Shown: positions 21,451-33,139 of the stretch, one piece after another
Position numbering within the stretch: the stretch's first letter is position 1
How the letters are laid out: each line of letters opens with the position of its first letter
DNA from: Valencia hispanica
Lineage: Eukaryota; Chordata; Actinopteri; Cyprinodontiformes; Valenciidae
DNA length: 64,000 bases
Assembly: GCA_963556495.2 (NCBI GenBank)
Contig: OY747707.1
Coordinates: 3,990,001-4,054,000, forward strand
Reading direction: 5' to 3'
Position numbers and translations under genes: made by a program
Notes under the pieces: generated by a model
The model's input: the letters and a program-made list of their open reading frames with translations, nothing else
What the model was told of the DNA's origin: nothing
The model's database searches: none

Positions 21451-22234
21451 GGGATATTTACTTATAACCTTACCCCACCCCCAACCCTCATCCTAAAAAC
21501 TCAGGACAAGTTCCTAAACCTAAAGTCACAAGATAACGACCTACTGAGCAGGAGGTAGAGGAGGAACATTCTGAAGCTATTGTATGGGAGTGATGAGCGC
21601 TAATAACGGCCATTTATTAGGTTGATAACATTCGAAGCAGGTGCATTTCTCCAGTTATAGCGATCAGAAGTCGGAAAGACTCTCTGAACGAGCCGTTTTC
21701 TGACCCACAAGCTATCGTTTCAGTGGGAGGAAATCCCCCAGCATGCACAGGTGGGTTGGCACGATGCACTCCAAAGCCTCAGTAACTCTTCAACACGCCA
21801 GCTCCCGGTTAGCGAGCTGCTACGGTGTCCAGAGATGATGCTCAGACGCTCTCATGAGAATCTTTGTTTTTTATGATTCAGTTACCTGTACTCCGTGTGT
21901 ACAGTTGAAAACATCTGCACCAAGTGGTCAGAGGTGTGAATACTAACCTGTCAAAATGACGGATGGCCTTCAGATTTTTCCCGTCAGCGTTTAAAAAACA
22001 AAAACGTTCAAATACAGTAAATGTTGGGTTAATATTCAATTTGCCCCACTAACTATGTCTTTGACCCCTCCTCTTTCCTGTACCGCCTGTACGTATTCCC
22101 TCTGTTTTTCATGCTATAGACCGACTGGTCCAGCGATCCTGTTAAACTGTTTTTCTGTCTTAGACAGGCCCACTGACAGATCTACTGCTCCCATTATTCC
22201 CACGTTCCCAGATTTTATTTGCCATAGAAAGTAC
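21451..22234. other. unassigned sequence
   Basis: No gene or element was recognised. Confidence 0.4.
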
Positions 22235-22440
22235 TCCTGGATCACTGTTTAGGGTTCAGACTGAACTGGGTTTCTTCCTGTTGGAAGGGAGTTTTTCTTT
22301 TCCACTGTCACCACATACTTGCACATGTCTCGCAGGAGTCTGCCTTTCGGATCGGGATCATACTGGTATTAATTTTCTTCTTCTAAAGTGCCTTTTTATG
22401 ATTTTCGTTTTGAACTGGTGTCATACAAAGAAACTGAAAT
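22235..22440 (+). mobile_element. LINE 3'-UTR-type fragment
   Basis: GGTTTCTTCCTGTTGGAAGG, GGGAGTTTTTCTTTTCCACTG and the following bases are the reverse complement of the tail seen at 61.48-61.83 kb. It is a diverged copy in the plus orientation. Confidence 0.6.
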
Positions 22441-22902
22441 GAATTAGATCAGAGAGAATAACTTTGCTCCAGTCTCCTTCCTTGTTTTCTGCAGAACTTC
22501 ATTCTTTCTAGAACTTGCTGATCTTCCTTACAAGGTCGCTGTCCAAAAGTGTTCACTCCTTCCCGCCCTCTCCCTCTCTCAGGTAAGCTCTGCACTGGTG
22601 GCAACAGGATCCTTCAGGAGTTTGGAGTTTGATAGACAATCTGAAGAGTCTTCTTCTCTCAGATTGATCCAGATTCTTAGCAGCAGTTTTTGCCATTGAG
22701 GCCATTTTGATGCAAAGATATTAAGGCTTTTCTTCAGAGCCAGCCATTGATGATGCAAAGAGACAATCATTTTAGCACCTTATGGTAGAATTGTTGGAGT
22801 GATGTTAGCTGGACTCTTTCATTCTTTTCTGCTCATGATGTGACAACTCACATGAGGTCAGCTGATCATTCTGTACAATAACCTGAAAACAATAAACCGT
22901 CA
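22441..22902. other. possible old DNA-transposon remnant
   Basis: The sequence has a faint resemblance to the minus-strand relics at 1 and 3 kb (GATTGATCCAGATTC, GTCAGCTGATCATTCT). No firm assignment. Confidence 0.25.
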
Positions 22903-23455
22903 CACTCAGCTCTACATTACAATGTCACCAGGTGACTCTGAACCCATTCAAACCCTAAATCAATGCATTGACCAAATAAATGGATGGATGTGCCATAACT
23001 TTCTCCAGCTGAATAGAAACAAAACTGAAGTGATTATTTTTGGACCCAAGGAGGAACGATCAACAGTCAGCACACAGCTTCAGTTAATACAGCTAGAAAC
23101 TACAGATCAGGCCTGAAATCTAGGTGTAGTAATGGACTCAGACCTGAACCTCCAGGGTCACATAAAGGCAATAACAAGATCAGCCTTCTATCACCTGAAG
23201 AACATCTCTAGGATTAAAGGACTGATTTTGCAACACGACCTAGAAAAACTCATCCATGCGTTCATCTTTAGTCGGATTGATTACTGCAACAGCATTTTCA
23301 CAGGTCTGTCTAAAAAGTCAATCAGACAGCTGCAGCTGATCCATGTGTGTTTCTTTTGTGTTTTAAAAAAAATCACCAAATCATGTAAAGCACCTTGAAT
23401 TACCCTGCTGTTGAAAGTGTGGTATACAAATAAAATTGCCTTGCCTTGCCTTACC
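22903..23455 (+). mobile_element. Rex1-type LINE, truncated and internally deleted
   Basis: Closely matches 29.82-30.85 kb: the post-YADD region ([35 protein letters not shown]), then [20 protein letters not shown]. The 5' end is truncated just at the YADD box. About 460 bp are missing between GCAGCTGATCCA and the 3' UTR relative to the other copy. The tail is the LINE-typical CCTTG repeat after AATAAAATTG. A TGA interrupts the frame near 23114. Confidence 0.88.
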
Positions 23456-24294
23456 ACAAAAAAATGAAAGGTTTGCTAAACACAGCGCTTGTGTCCCTGT
23501 CAGAATGAAGACTGCACACGATTGAAGCTGTTTGGGAGACTCAACCGACGTCACTCGTTCCCCCACAAGTCCATGTCGCTCCTAACCTAATCACCACATT
23601 TACAAGAAGGACAGAGGAGAAGAAGCCCACGTCAGAGCGTCACAGTTATAAATATTATTGGGAAAATGTTTGCCAAAGGGAAGAGACAGATAAGCAATAA
23701 AACCACTAATTATTGGGATGGAAATGTGCAAGGAAGTGCTTCGGCGTTGCATGAATGATAATTTATGACTCCTCTACTTGGCGAGATTCAAACTTGGCAC
23801 CTCTGACTGTTCTCGCTGAGAAACCCGCAGAGAATCCAGCACGCAAGGATACAAGCAGTAACTCCCCAACCTCTCAGCGTAAAATAAACACCAATCCGGT
23901 CCCTGCCGAGCCAGGAGACAGTAGGAGAGACGATCATGAAGGCCGTGGTGATTTTCAACAAATGTTCCGCATTTAGCTTCAACTTTAAGTCCAGAAAAGC
24001 TTCAGTGGAGCATCAGCATGACATCAGCTTCATCGGCACCTAAAAGGAATCTAGTTTAACCTTTTAGAGCATGATACCACAAATATTACGTACATAGAGA
24101 TATATAAAAACAATTAACTAAAACGAATCTCCCAAAAAGATATAATCTATAATACTAATAATAAAAATAAATAAATAATGAAAAAAGCCAAAAATATTCT
24201 GAAACAATGTCTGGTTTTCATCATAAATGATACATTAGGCTTTTGTGGTCATATTTTTTAAAGGGTTTTCTGGCACTAGTGACCTTTGTTTGCA
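23456..24294. other. unassigned sequence
   Basis: No gene was recognised. Confidence 0.4.
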
Positions 24295-24425
24295 GTAATC
24301 AGACAGGAAATGGGTAGAGAGAGAAGGGGGGAAGTCATGCAGGTCGGCAGTCGAACCCCAGATGACTTCGACAACGACTGATAGCCTCCACCTATGGGGT
24401 GGCTGCTCTCCCTCTACACCACCCC
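24295..24425 (-). mobile_element. tRNA-derived SINE fragment
   Basis: Read on minus it has a GGGGTTCGACTGCC B-box-like stretch (pol III internal promoter) followed by a C/T-rich CCCCCCTTCTCTCTCTACCC run and TTTCCTGTCTG. The same layout occurs at 56.34-56.51 kb. It is truncated. Confidence 0.6.
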
Positions 24426-24430
24426 CAGAA

Positions 24431-25240
24431 AATGTAATTCAATTCCTTTCATTTATATAGCACCGATTCACAACAGACGTCATCTCAAGGCGCTTTACAA
24501 GAAAAGTCAGTTCAATCATTCATACATTCCAATCAGTTTAAAAGTTTTCTATTTAAGGAATCCCAGCAGATTGCATCCAGTCAATGGCTGTGTTTACATG
24601 TGCACAATGTCTTTAATCGGATCATAGTTCGGATTAGAATTAGACTGCGTACGTGGGACCTGAAAAAATGAATCCGATTATAACAAGCGTTTACATCCGC
24701 CACACGTTCGATCGGAATAAATCGTTTTGACATGCGCAGAACGATCTAAAATACCGGAAATGGTCGCAGAAGAAGAAGTAGCAGACTTCCGCTGTAAACA
24801 AACATGGCTGCGAGTGTTTAAAATGGAGCGGTACGATGTTCTTAAGAGCATGCTTTTATTTTTTTCTGGTCACAGTTTTACATCTACAAGCCTTTATTGT
24901 TAGCCTTTATTAGTCAAATTCTAATCCTAATCTCTTTATTGTTTTACGCCAACGTAAGGTACGTCCACGCATGACATAACAGACATGCGCAGTAGTGACC
25001 GACATTCAGAATAAGTGTTTACATGAACAGCAGTCGGATTGACAATTGGCATAACCCAGCCATCTCAATCGGAATTAAATCTCGATCCGAATGAGTGTGA
25101 TCGGATCAGAGTATTCCGAATGGCGTGTTTAAATGAAGCCTTTTTTTTTCGATCGGGCTTTTAATCCGATTACTTGTGTCCATGTAAACTCGGCTGTTGA
25201 CTTGAGGTTGTGCCCACATTATAATAAATAAATAAAAGCC
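24431..25240 (-). mobile_element. LINE 3' tail split by an inverted-repeat element
   Basis: The left part (TTTATATAGCACCGATTCAC, GTCATCTCAAGGCGCTTTAC, AAGGAATCCCAGCAGATTGC) and the right part (TTGACTTGAGGTTGTGCCC) align with the uninterrupted copy at 61.48-61.65 kb. The sequence between 24586 and 25196 is an insertion. Orientation follows the tail ATAAATGAAAT...GAA on minus. Confidence 0.75.
24586..25196. mobile_element. hAT-like miniature element nested in the LINE tail
   Basis: About 610 bp with imperfect terminal inverted repeats: left GTGTTTACATGTGCACAA, right (inward) GAGTTTACATGGACACAA, followed by AATCGG on both sides. Multiple subterminal AATCGGA/TCCGATT motifs occur. It is non-coding. 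The target duplication is not clear, so the superfamily is only suggested by its terminus type. Confidence 0.7.
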
Positions 25241-26266
25241 ATTAAAAAAGCAAAACATTCAGAAACATTAACTGGTTTTCTCAGTTTGTTTTGTATCATA
25301 AATGATACATTTGGCTTTGGTGGTAATATTTGATAAGTGTTTTCTTTGTGGTTTTATAAAGAATGTGAAAACATATTTAACAACATGTTGATGACTCACA
25401 AAGATTTTGAGGAAAGTATTGACTTAGGTAATGATGCAGAGGCTACATGTATCAAAAATGATACATATGCAGTTTACTGGGATGGAAGGACTGGTTTAGA
25501 AGTGATGGGGAGTCTGGTTCTGTTCTTGGATCTGGAATATTTGAAGAGCTCATCACTCACAGCTAATTAGGCCAAGATTAAACGATTCCTGCTTTATAAG
25601 AAGGAGCGAAGGTAGAGTAATCAGCTCCAACACATCGAGCCGGATCCGTCCTGGTTTCACTCCAGTTCCTGAAGGTACAGGTACTGCGCTACAGCGTAGT
25701 TTCTGGGGCTTTCCTCAAAAATAAGTTCATAATGAACCATTAGACATTCATACTTACCTCATGTAATTGGAGGTGTCTCAATGGAGGAGTCTGGTCCTCC
25801 ATCATTAATCGGGACGTATAAGCAAAATCTGCTCTAACTTCTGGTTCCAGACTGTTTCCCACATCTGAAATTGGTAATGCAAACACCAACTTCTAGATCT
25901 AATATCCACCATCTTTAAACAGGAGCATAATGCAGTTAGCAATTTGAGAAGTAAAAATGTGGTCTAAAAGAACGCACTAAGAATGATGTCAATCATAAGT
26001 AAGTTGTTCTTTCTGCTACACATTCACAGGACGCTAAACAGTTGAAATCCAGACACCCTTCAGTCTGCAGATCCTCATATCTGAGGCTGCTTTTTGGTCA
26101 GACGGGAAATTTGGTCCATCTAGAAAAACTACGACATTCATGTGGTGGAGAAGCGCGACCAGGGTTAGGGGTTAGTGGACCCTGGTAGGGTAACCGCATC
26201 ACTGCAGAAACAGGTTATGTCACCTAGAAAATGGAAGCTTCATCTTCGAGCTTGTAAAGACGAGAG
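25241..26266. other. unassigned sequence
   Basis: No recognised gene; the 77-aa frame at 25337-25570 has no motif. Confidence 0.4.
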
Positions 26267-26567
26267 GATCTGGTCAAGGCCGGATTATCCAATGGGCATC
26301 ATGAGCACAGGTCCGGGGGGCCCACGCCCACTGGGGGGCCCAAGTGAGCAGTTTAAGGAAGAAAAAAAATCAGCGCTGGGAGATAACCAATAAAATCCAC
26401 GGTATTTTCTTTCACCTTAACAGACTTACATAGTTCTATAACGCAATTGTGGAAACCATGGTAACATGCCCCACCCCCAACCCAGGAAGTAGCGCTCCAC
26501 GGACTGCCACTGGTCTGTGGGAGACTAGTCCTAATGCCGCGTTCACACCGCACGCTTTATCGCCGTC

Positions 26568-26975
26568 CGGTGGCGGTCCTTCCTACAGGCAACTTAGGCG
26601 CTTGTCTAGGGCGCCATCTAGTGGGGGACGCCAAATATGCGGCGAGAAAAAAAAAATTTTCATTTATTTTTTTCAACAGTTTTATATAATATAATTTTGT
26701 GCACAATGTTTTACTGTTAATGGATTTTTTCTTTGGATTCTTCAGTGTGCACTTTTTGTTCTCAGATGTTGCATTACTTTTCAAGTTAAATATTTTCTTT
26801 GTATATTTATTATTGAACAGCTTTATTCTTTTGCACATGTTGTTATATTGTTATTGTTATACTATCATTATCTAAATAAATGTGCAATTCTTTGGACATG
26901 ACTTCTTTTTTCGTGGGCAAGGGGCGCCATCAGTCAAGCTCGCCTAGGGCACCAAATGGTCTAGGACCGCCACTG
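26568..26975. mobile_element. hAT-like miniature element (inner level)
   Basis: 408 bp with ends CGGTGGCGGTCC (left) and CAGTGGCGGTCC (right, inward). It is flanked by TCGCCGTC and TCGCTGTC, a 7-of-8 match expected of an 8-bp duplication. GGGCGCC motifs lie close to both ends. It is AT-rich and non-coding inside. Confidence 0.78.
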
Positions 26976-27114
26976 TCGCTGTCAATAAACCCTCACAAAG
27001 CGACTAGTTTGAAGCGTGTACATTTTTAAGCCTGAAGCTTGCAAAGCCCGCCGCTTGCTGAGCAAAAAAAGAGCGAGTGGGCGGGGCTTCCTCTGTTGCC
27101 GGATGTTTTAAACA

Positions 27115-27408
27115 ATGGAGGATCATATGGAGGAGGTGGCTTGGCTTTATTTGCTAAATAAAGCTAGACAACGTCGACTTCGTTTGTGGATATGCCTCAT
27201 TCTTGAGAGGCGTTCTGAGTTTGGAACGTTTAACCATTTGCTCCAGGAGCTGCATATGGATGAGGTTCGCTTTCAGCGCTACTTTAAATGTGTCGTGAAA
27301 AGCTCTGATTGGCTGACGCTCAGGGGACGACACCGAAAGTTCAGCAAGCTGAACTTCTGTGTTGCTGGCTTTTGCCACTTTGAAGCTTGGAAAGCAGCAA
27401 AAGCTTAA
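27115..27408 (+). pseudogene. Harbinger transposase, N-terminal remnant
   Basis: ATG at 27115 opens 97 codons. After MEDHMEEVAWLYLLNKARQR and a basic patch comes SEFGTFNHLLQELHMDEVRF followed by QRYFK, the N-terminal signature of PIF/Harbinger transposases (E-F/Y..L..ELR.D...F..YFRM). The frame then leaves the family; the catalytic DDE core is deleted and the element terminus follows 133 bp after the stop. Confidence 0.7.
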
Positions 27409-28004
27409 AAAATTGCCGCGGCCAAAGCGCACAAAGCGCCGTGGAGACTCTGACGGCCCTCTGATGGCCTCAACCATAGACTTAACATGTAATCTCTCCG
27501 TTCTAGGCGTTGACGTTTTGTGCCGTGTGAACGCGGCATTATTAAAGATCTGCTGTGCTGTTGTCACTTCCCAAGCGGAGAAAAAGATTTTTCAGACTGT
27601 ATCACATGTTCACAGACCACAGGTAGGCTAATATTTTTTATCTTCCCTGCATCTTATTTGGAGCGAATAAAAACCAGTTCATTAGCGGTTTCTCTGACTG
27701 GAAACATCCTGTGTGACCATGAGAAAGCTCAGATCATGGCATCAGCGTGCTACCATCAGCCACTGGTAGCGGGACAGAAAGCTAAACTGGAACAACTGGC
27801 AGGAGGTTCTGCTCAGGCGGGATGTTGTCGTCATTCAGTTTTTAGGTGACAGGCCTACTTTTCTATGCTGATGATTAATTACTTGGATCCACTCAGTGGT
27901 AACTTTCTTGGCAATTTTGGAACTTTTCTGTCAGTTTGGTCATTTTCTTAGTGAACACATGAGAAGGCTGGAGCAGCACATCATGGAGGACTGAGTTAAA
28001 ACTA

Positions 28005-28215
28005 AGGATGCACCAATACCGATATTTGATATTGTTATTGCTGTTATGGCCAATAATTGATATTTACAATGTTATAACAATTACATAAATCTCTTACAAA
28101 GATGGAAATAAACAGGGCTTTTTAATAATGGCTCACTTCTACTTATCAGACCGATACCGATGTTAAAAATTTGTAACATCGGCCGATACTGATGTTATTG
28201 CCAAGATACAGGTTT
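28005..28215. repeat. terminal-type fragment of another fish DNA transposon
   Basis: GGATGCACCAATACCGATAT and later CCGATACCGATGTTA with CATCGGCCGATACTGATG resemble the terminal region of a common CCGATATC-rich repeat. One clear end only. It lies inside the outer hAT element. Confidence 0.4.
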
Positions 28216-29038
28216 ATTAAACACATTTTTAGTATGTAAAAGAAAAGCATTTTCTTTACTTTGCTTTCATTTTCCATTCATCATCAAATGCTTACTAGTA
28301 CTAGTCAAGTTTACTTAAACTGCTTCCACCTTTTTTTAACAAGAAAGGAGCAGAAAATATGAGGAAGACAGGCAAAGACACATAAGGGCAACACTGGAGA
28401 GCTGAGAAGCAAAAGAAGTGAAAGAGCACTGAGAGACAAGATGAGGAGGAGAGAGACAGGAAACAAAAGTTAACGGCTATGAGTGAGTTTTTGTGATCCA
28501 GTTATGGAAAAATCTGAATTGTACTTCTGGCCTGGTAGAGATGAGATCAAGCAGGACGTGTTTACATAATCAAGGGAGTTACACCACTGTGTTGTGTCTT
28601 GATATTGTTGCCCTCAGATGAGCAATGTAGTTTTACAAGAATGTGGGAAAAATCCAGTTTAAATTATATTCCTTTTTTTGGTGGCTGGAGGGACCCTTTA
28701 AACATTATGTGCCCAGGGGCCTCTGCTAACATAATCCGGCCCTGGATCTGGTCCACCTGGGTGGCAGGCAAAAACATTAGTTAAGGTCTTCAAGATACAA
28801 CTAAACATGTTTCTAAATACTGTTTTCGAAATTCAGACCCCACTGAGATGCCAAACCCATTGATAAAGTCCCAAAACCGTCTGGCTAACCTTTTAACAGG
28901 TTACAGCCTGGCTATTCTTTACCCAGGAGTCAGCTATCAGATCCAAGGTTGTTATAGTTAATAAAACACTAGAAGTGAAAAACAAAAACTGAAATAAAAA
29001 CGAGACTTTGGGACAAAAGGAAATCTAACTGAAACTGT

Positions 29039-29249
29039 ACTGAGTGTTCACAAAACTAACAAAAAGTTTCTAAATTACATAGAAAATGTTCTTAGTGTTC
29101 ACAAAACTAACAAAAAGTTTCTAAATTACATAGAAAATGTTCTTAGTGTTCACAAAACTAACTAAAAGTTTCTAAATTACATAGAAAATGTTCTTAGTGT
29201 TCACAAAACTAACTAAAAGTAACTAAATTTACATAGAAAATGTTCATAG
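29039..29249. repeat. 51-bp tandem repeat, left part
   Basis: Units starting GTGTTCACAAAACTAAC recur at 29044, 29095, 29146 and 29197 with exact 51-bp spacing. The array resumes at 30859 after a LINE insertion. Confidence 0.93.
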
Positions 29250-30853
29250 AAACCACCATTATTAAACCACTACTAAAGAAGAAGAATCTGGACAACACGT
29301 TAATGCAGAACTACAGGCCAATCTCTAATCTTCCATTCATAAGTAAGATTATTGAAATTTTATTATTATTATAATTATTATTGCTGTTTCAGCAGTTAAA
29401 TAGCTTCATAACAATGACAAACCGTTTTGATGTTTTTCAGTCTGGTTTCCATGGTAACCACAGCACCGAGACTGCCCTCATCAAAGTATTCAATGACATC
29501 CGCATAAATACAGACTGTGGTAGAACCACAGTGCTGGTTCTGTTGGACCTCAGTGCAGCATTTGAAACTGTTGATCATGAGATATTACTGGAACGACTGG
29601 AGAGCTGGGTCGGACTTTCTGGTACAGGACTTGGCTGGTTCGAGTCTTACCTAAAGAACAGGGACTTCTTTGTTTCAAAGGGAAACTTTTCATCAGAACA
29701 ACAGAAGTCACATGTGGGGTGCCCCAGGGCTCCATCCTGGGGCCCCTCTTATTTAATATCTACAAGCTCCCACTAGGCAAGATTATAGCAACCAATAACA
29801 TTAGCTACCATAACTACGCAGATGACACTCAGCTTTACATTATGATGTCACCAGGTGACTCTGAACCCATTCAAACCCTAAATCAATGCATTGACCAAAT
29901 AAATGGATGGATGTGCCATAAGTTTCTCCAGCTGAATAGAAACAAAACTGAAGTAATTATTTTTGGACCCAAAGAGGAACGATCAAGAGTCAGCACACAG
30001 CTTCAATTAATACAGCTAGAAACTACTGATCAGGTTCGTAACCTAGGTTTAGTAATGGACTCAGACCTGAACCTCCAGGATCAAATAAAGGCAATAACAA
30101 GGTCAGCGTTCTATCACCTGAAGAACATTTCTAGAATTAAACGACTGATGTTGCAACAGGACCTAGAAAAACTCATCCATGTGTTTATCTTTAGTCAGAT
30201 TGATCACTGCAACAGCATCTTCACAGGTCTGCCTAAAAAGTCAATCAGACAGCTGCAGCTGATCCAGAACGCTGCTGCTCGTGTTCCTCACTAGAACCAG
30301 GAAAGTGGAGCAGATCACCCCAGTTCTAAAGTCCTTACACTGGCTCCCTGTAGCTCAGAGAATAGACTTCTAAATACTCCTACTGGTTTAAAAATCATTA
30401 CATGGCTTAGCACCAAAGTATGTTGAAGATCTACTGTTACTATAGCAACCCCCCAGACCACTCAGGTCCTCTAATTCCAGTCGACTCAGCATCCCTAGAA
30501 TCAGAACCAAACATGGAGAAGCAGCTTTCAGTTTCTATGCTCCCCTTATCTGGAACAGACTTTCTGATGAGTGTAGAGCTGCTGAAACTCTGAACTGCTT
30601 TAAATCGAGACTAAAAACCATCTGTTTAGAATTGCCTTCGATTAAATGATTGATGTCATATGTATGAAATGTGTTCATGCTCTCTTGCTTTATTGATCTC
30701 TTACTTTATTGTGTATCATGTGTAATGTGTGTTTCTTTTACTTTTAATGTCCATTGTTTTTTTTGTTTTTTTTAAATCACCAAATCATGTAAAGCACCTT
30801 GAATTACCCTGCTGTTGAAAGTGTGCTATACAAATAAAATTGCCTTGCCTTGC
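29250..30853 (+). mobile_element. Rex1-type LINE inserted in the 51-bp array
   Basis: A 1.6-kb 5'-truncated non-LTR retrotransposon ending AATAAAATTGCCTTGCCTTGCC. CATAG at 29245-29249 and 30854-30858 flanks it as a short target duplication. It begins inside the RT domain and has at least two frameshifts and several stops. Confidence 0.9.
29265..30640 (+). pseudogene. Rex1-type reverse transcriptase, broken
   Basis: RT motifs in order are NYRPISNLPF (about 29310), FQSGFHGNHSTETALIKV (29438), [21 protein letters not shown] (29541, motif A), [14 protein letters not shown] (29722, motif B) and YADDTQLYI (29815, motif C active site). Then come [13 protein letters not shown] and the C-terminal [20 protein letters not shown] and LIWNRL..ECRAAETLNCFKS regions. 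Motifs A and B are in different frames, joined by a shift near 29715. A further shift lies near 30290 (VPH then stop). Extra stops occur near 29363 and in the C-terminus. Confidence 0.88.
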
Positions 30854-30912
30854 CATAGTGTTCACAAAACTAACTAAAAGTAACTAAATTACATAGAAAA
30901 TGTTCTTAGTTT
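30854..30912. repeat. 51-bp tandem repeat, right part
   Basis: One more unit (GTGTTCACAAAACTAACTAA, ACATAGAAAATGTTCTTAG) continues the array beyond the LINE. Confidence 0.9.
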
Positions 30913-30963
30913 TCGTTTCTGTGCCTTATGCATGAGTTAGAGGGATTATCAGTCTACGTCAAC

Positions 30964-31171
30964 ATGATCACGTGTCGTGCTGATGGATGCACAAATCGCT
31001 TTGATAAAAACAGAAAAACACTGTACAACAAAAGGTTCTATAGAACTCCATCGACTCGCACCCGTTTCAAGGCAAACGAGAGACGTCTTTGTTTGCAAGC
31101 TATCAGAAGAAGCGATTGGAATGAGCAGATGATTAAGAATGCAACGATCTGAAGCAATCACTTCATATCAG
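30964..31171 (+). pseudogene. THAP-domain exon, copy A
   Basis: ATG at 30964 opens a THAP zinc-finger module: C4-x4-C9 (CRADGC), FYRTP at 25-29, AIRRSDW at 46-52, and then the Cys expected at 63 is a TGA stop. HF follows at 66-67. The exon ends SG|GTAAGC at 31171. THAP modules bind DNA and occur in host proteins and in P, Kolobok and related transposases. The same exon, diverged, lies at 57179-57372 on minus. It is a dead copy because a zinc ligand is lost to the stop. Confidence 0.8.
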
Positions 31172-33139
31172 GTAAGCCTTGGCTAACAAACAAGCTACCA
31201 TAGCTAACCCTGCAACTGCAAGGAAACGGGAGCTAATTTAAAGGGCCGGCGTCTCTTTCTGCAGCCAGGTTGGGCGTGCATCTGCTGTGTTGATAAATAA
31301 TCCATATCTAGTTTTCGATTATTGTTATTTTTACTGGCTGTACTGCATTATGCAGATACGTCAGTCAAGTCTGTGTTGTCGCGGTTTATACACACCTAGC
31401 GTCAGAATTTTTAAACGTTACTCTGAAAAATGTTTTTTATACTTGCCTGATATTTATGTTTTTTTTTAAAAACTATAATAATTTTCTGGGATAAATTCAA
31501 TTTGGTAAAAAAACAAGATTATTCATGAGATGAATAATCTTCTTTCCCAGAGCACAAGGGACATTCCCTCCCCCTCTCTGTCCCTTCATCAGATTCTCCA
31601 GCATTTTCTTCCTCTCTGTCTTCACCATCTTCCCGCATCACAGGTTAATACTCTAATAACTAATTCTACTAATAATCCTCATCATTTTCCTCATCTAAAA
31701 CGTCCAAATCTGAACCTCCCTTGACTGTCTTGTATTGAATCTCTTCTGCTTCACATATTTCTCCTCCAACGACGAAGTCATTCAATTCACTAAAACCATC
31801 CTGATGTCCTCCACAGTTGACATTTATAAAAGCGCCGGTATTTCAAAAGATAAATCATTAAACTGTTTTCAGAAGTCAAAATATTGTTATTGACATGTTA
31901 ATTAACAAGAATATGTATAATTAGTATGGTAAAAAACAGCAAAAGATGAATATTATTTGACTTATCTTACATCTTTTAATAAAATGTGGTGACTGGTAAG
32001 CCATCCATTTTGATTGGGGGAAAAAAGGGGGACTTCCCAGCATGTAAACCTATCAAATGACACATCACTCAAAGGGCTTAATAGGATAACTCAAAATAGT
32101 AAAAGAAGATAAAGGTGAACAAAATGTCCACTATAAAGGACACAAATGAATGTGCCGGGTCTCAGGAGGATATAAAAATGAGAAGATATATGAAAATGTT
32201 AAAACTATTGAAACCCTGACCCGATCAGATCAGATCACAACAGCAAACATCTGTTCAGTTTCCAAGGTAGCGAGGTTGAGACATTCATAGCGACTCCCAA
32301 CACACGCCTCGTGCAAACATCTCTGCAGAGGAGGCAGACGGTGCAGCTGCTTCCAATTTCTCCATGAATGGAGTCTGGGAAAACACAACTGATCAATAGG
32401 CTGGAAGAGGAGAGCCACGCCCGTTTCTGTAGACGGGCCATGCAGTCTGTCAACATCTGGCCCCGGGTGTGGTTTCCACTCTGAACATCCCCGCCTCGTC
32501 TCTCAACTACGTCCATAAAGATCGGAAATGACATTTTATTAAGGATGTTAAATCAGCGGAGTTCACCGTTTACCTCGAGGGTTTAAAGAAACGGCCCAAA
32601 TATTCCAGCCAGCAGGACCAACCACAGCACCACCGATGATTCGGGGCTAAATCTGGTCCAAATCTTATAGGTTCAGAAGAAAAGCTGCTCCTAGACTCTG
32701 CCTGTTAAACCCTAAACAGATAAAAACTGTGTTGTATCCTCAAACAGCTGCAGCTTGGTAAGAAAATCCTGCAACTGAGAATGTGAGATGGTGGGAGAGC
32801 AAAGGAAGGTCCCATGGGTCTTAAAAAGTCATTGAAAACACATTTGGTAGGTACTTCAAGGCCAAAGCACAAAACTCCCTGAAGGTGAATAATTTATGAT
32901 TTGGAAACTGAACATCTGCAAATAGACTGGATTCACGACTGGAGGAAATAGTTTTGGTCAGATTTCGGCTTGTGGTGACGGTGGCAGATAAAGTATTAAT
33001 GAAGGTCGAAATTCAGAATCATCTCCTCAGTTTTTCTCTAACGTGGAATTGAGTTTATTGAAGCACAGAAGCTGAGATGTTCAACATCCTGCAGCACACC
33101 TGCTAATCTGCTTCATTTAGTTCATCAATAGAAGATTTA
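31172..33139. other. unassigned sequence
   Basis: It begins with the former intron after the THAP exon, which shares AAGCCTTGGCTAACAAACAA with the other copy. The rest shows no gene; the frames at 31.3, 31.5 and 32.2 kb lack domains. Confidence 0.4.

Larger units (their letters stand above)
26532..27541 (+). mobile_element. PIF/Harbinger derivative (middle level)
   Basis: Inverted repeats TAATGCCGCGTTCACAC face each other at 26532 and 27541. They are palindromic with the likely target (TAA/TTA), so the duplication cannot be separated from the termini. It contains a transposase N-terminus at 27115. It is split by the 408-bp element at 26568. Confidence 0.78.
26275..28744. mobile_element. hAT-type element (outer level of a nest)
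   Basis: The ends CAAGGCCGGATTA (left) and CAGGGCCGGATTA (right, inward) are flanked by a perfect 8-bp direct repeat, GATCTGGT, at 26267-26274 and 28745-28752. Eight-base duplications and CA-start termini are hallmarks of hAT. No hAT transposase motif was seen, so it is non-autonomous. It hosts a Harbinger derivative, which itself hosts another hAT-like element. Confidence 0.88.

Noticed and set aside
29039..30912. Regular 51-bp repeats as a CRISPR-like array
   Set aside because: Whole units are repeated with no variable spacers, the context is a fish genome, and no cas genes exist.
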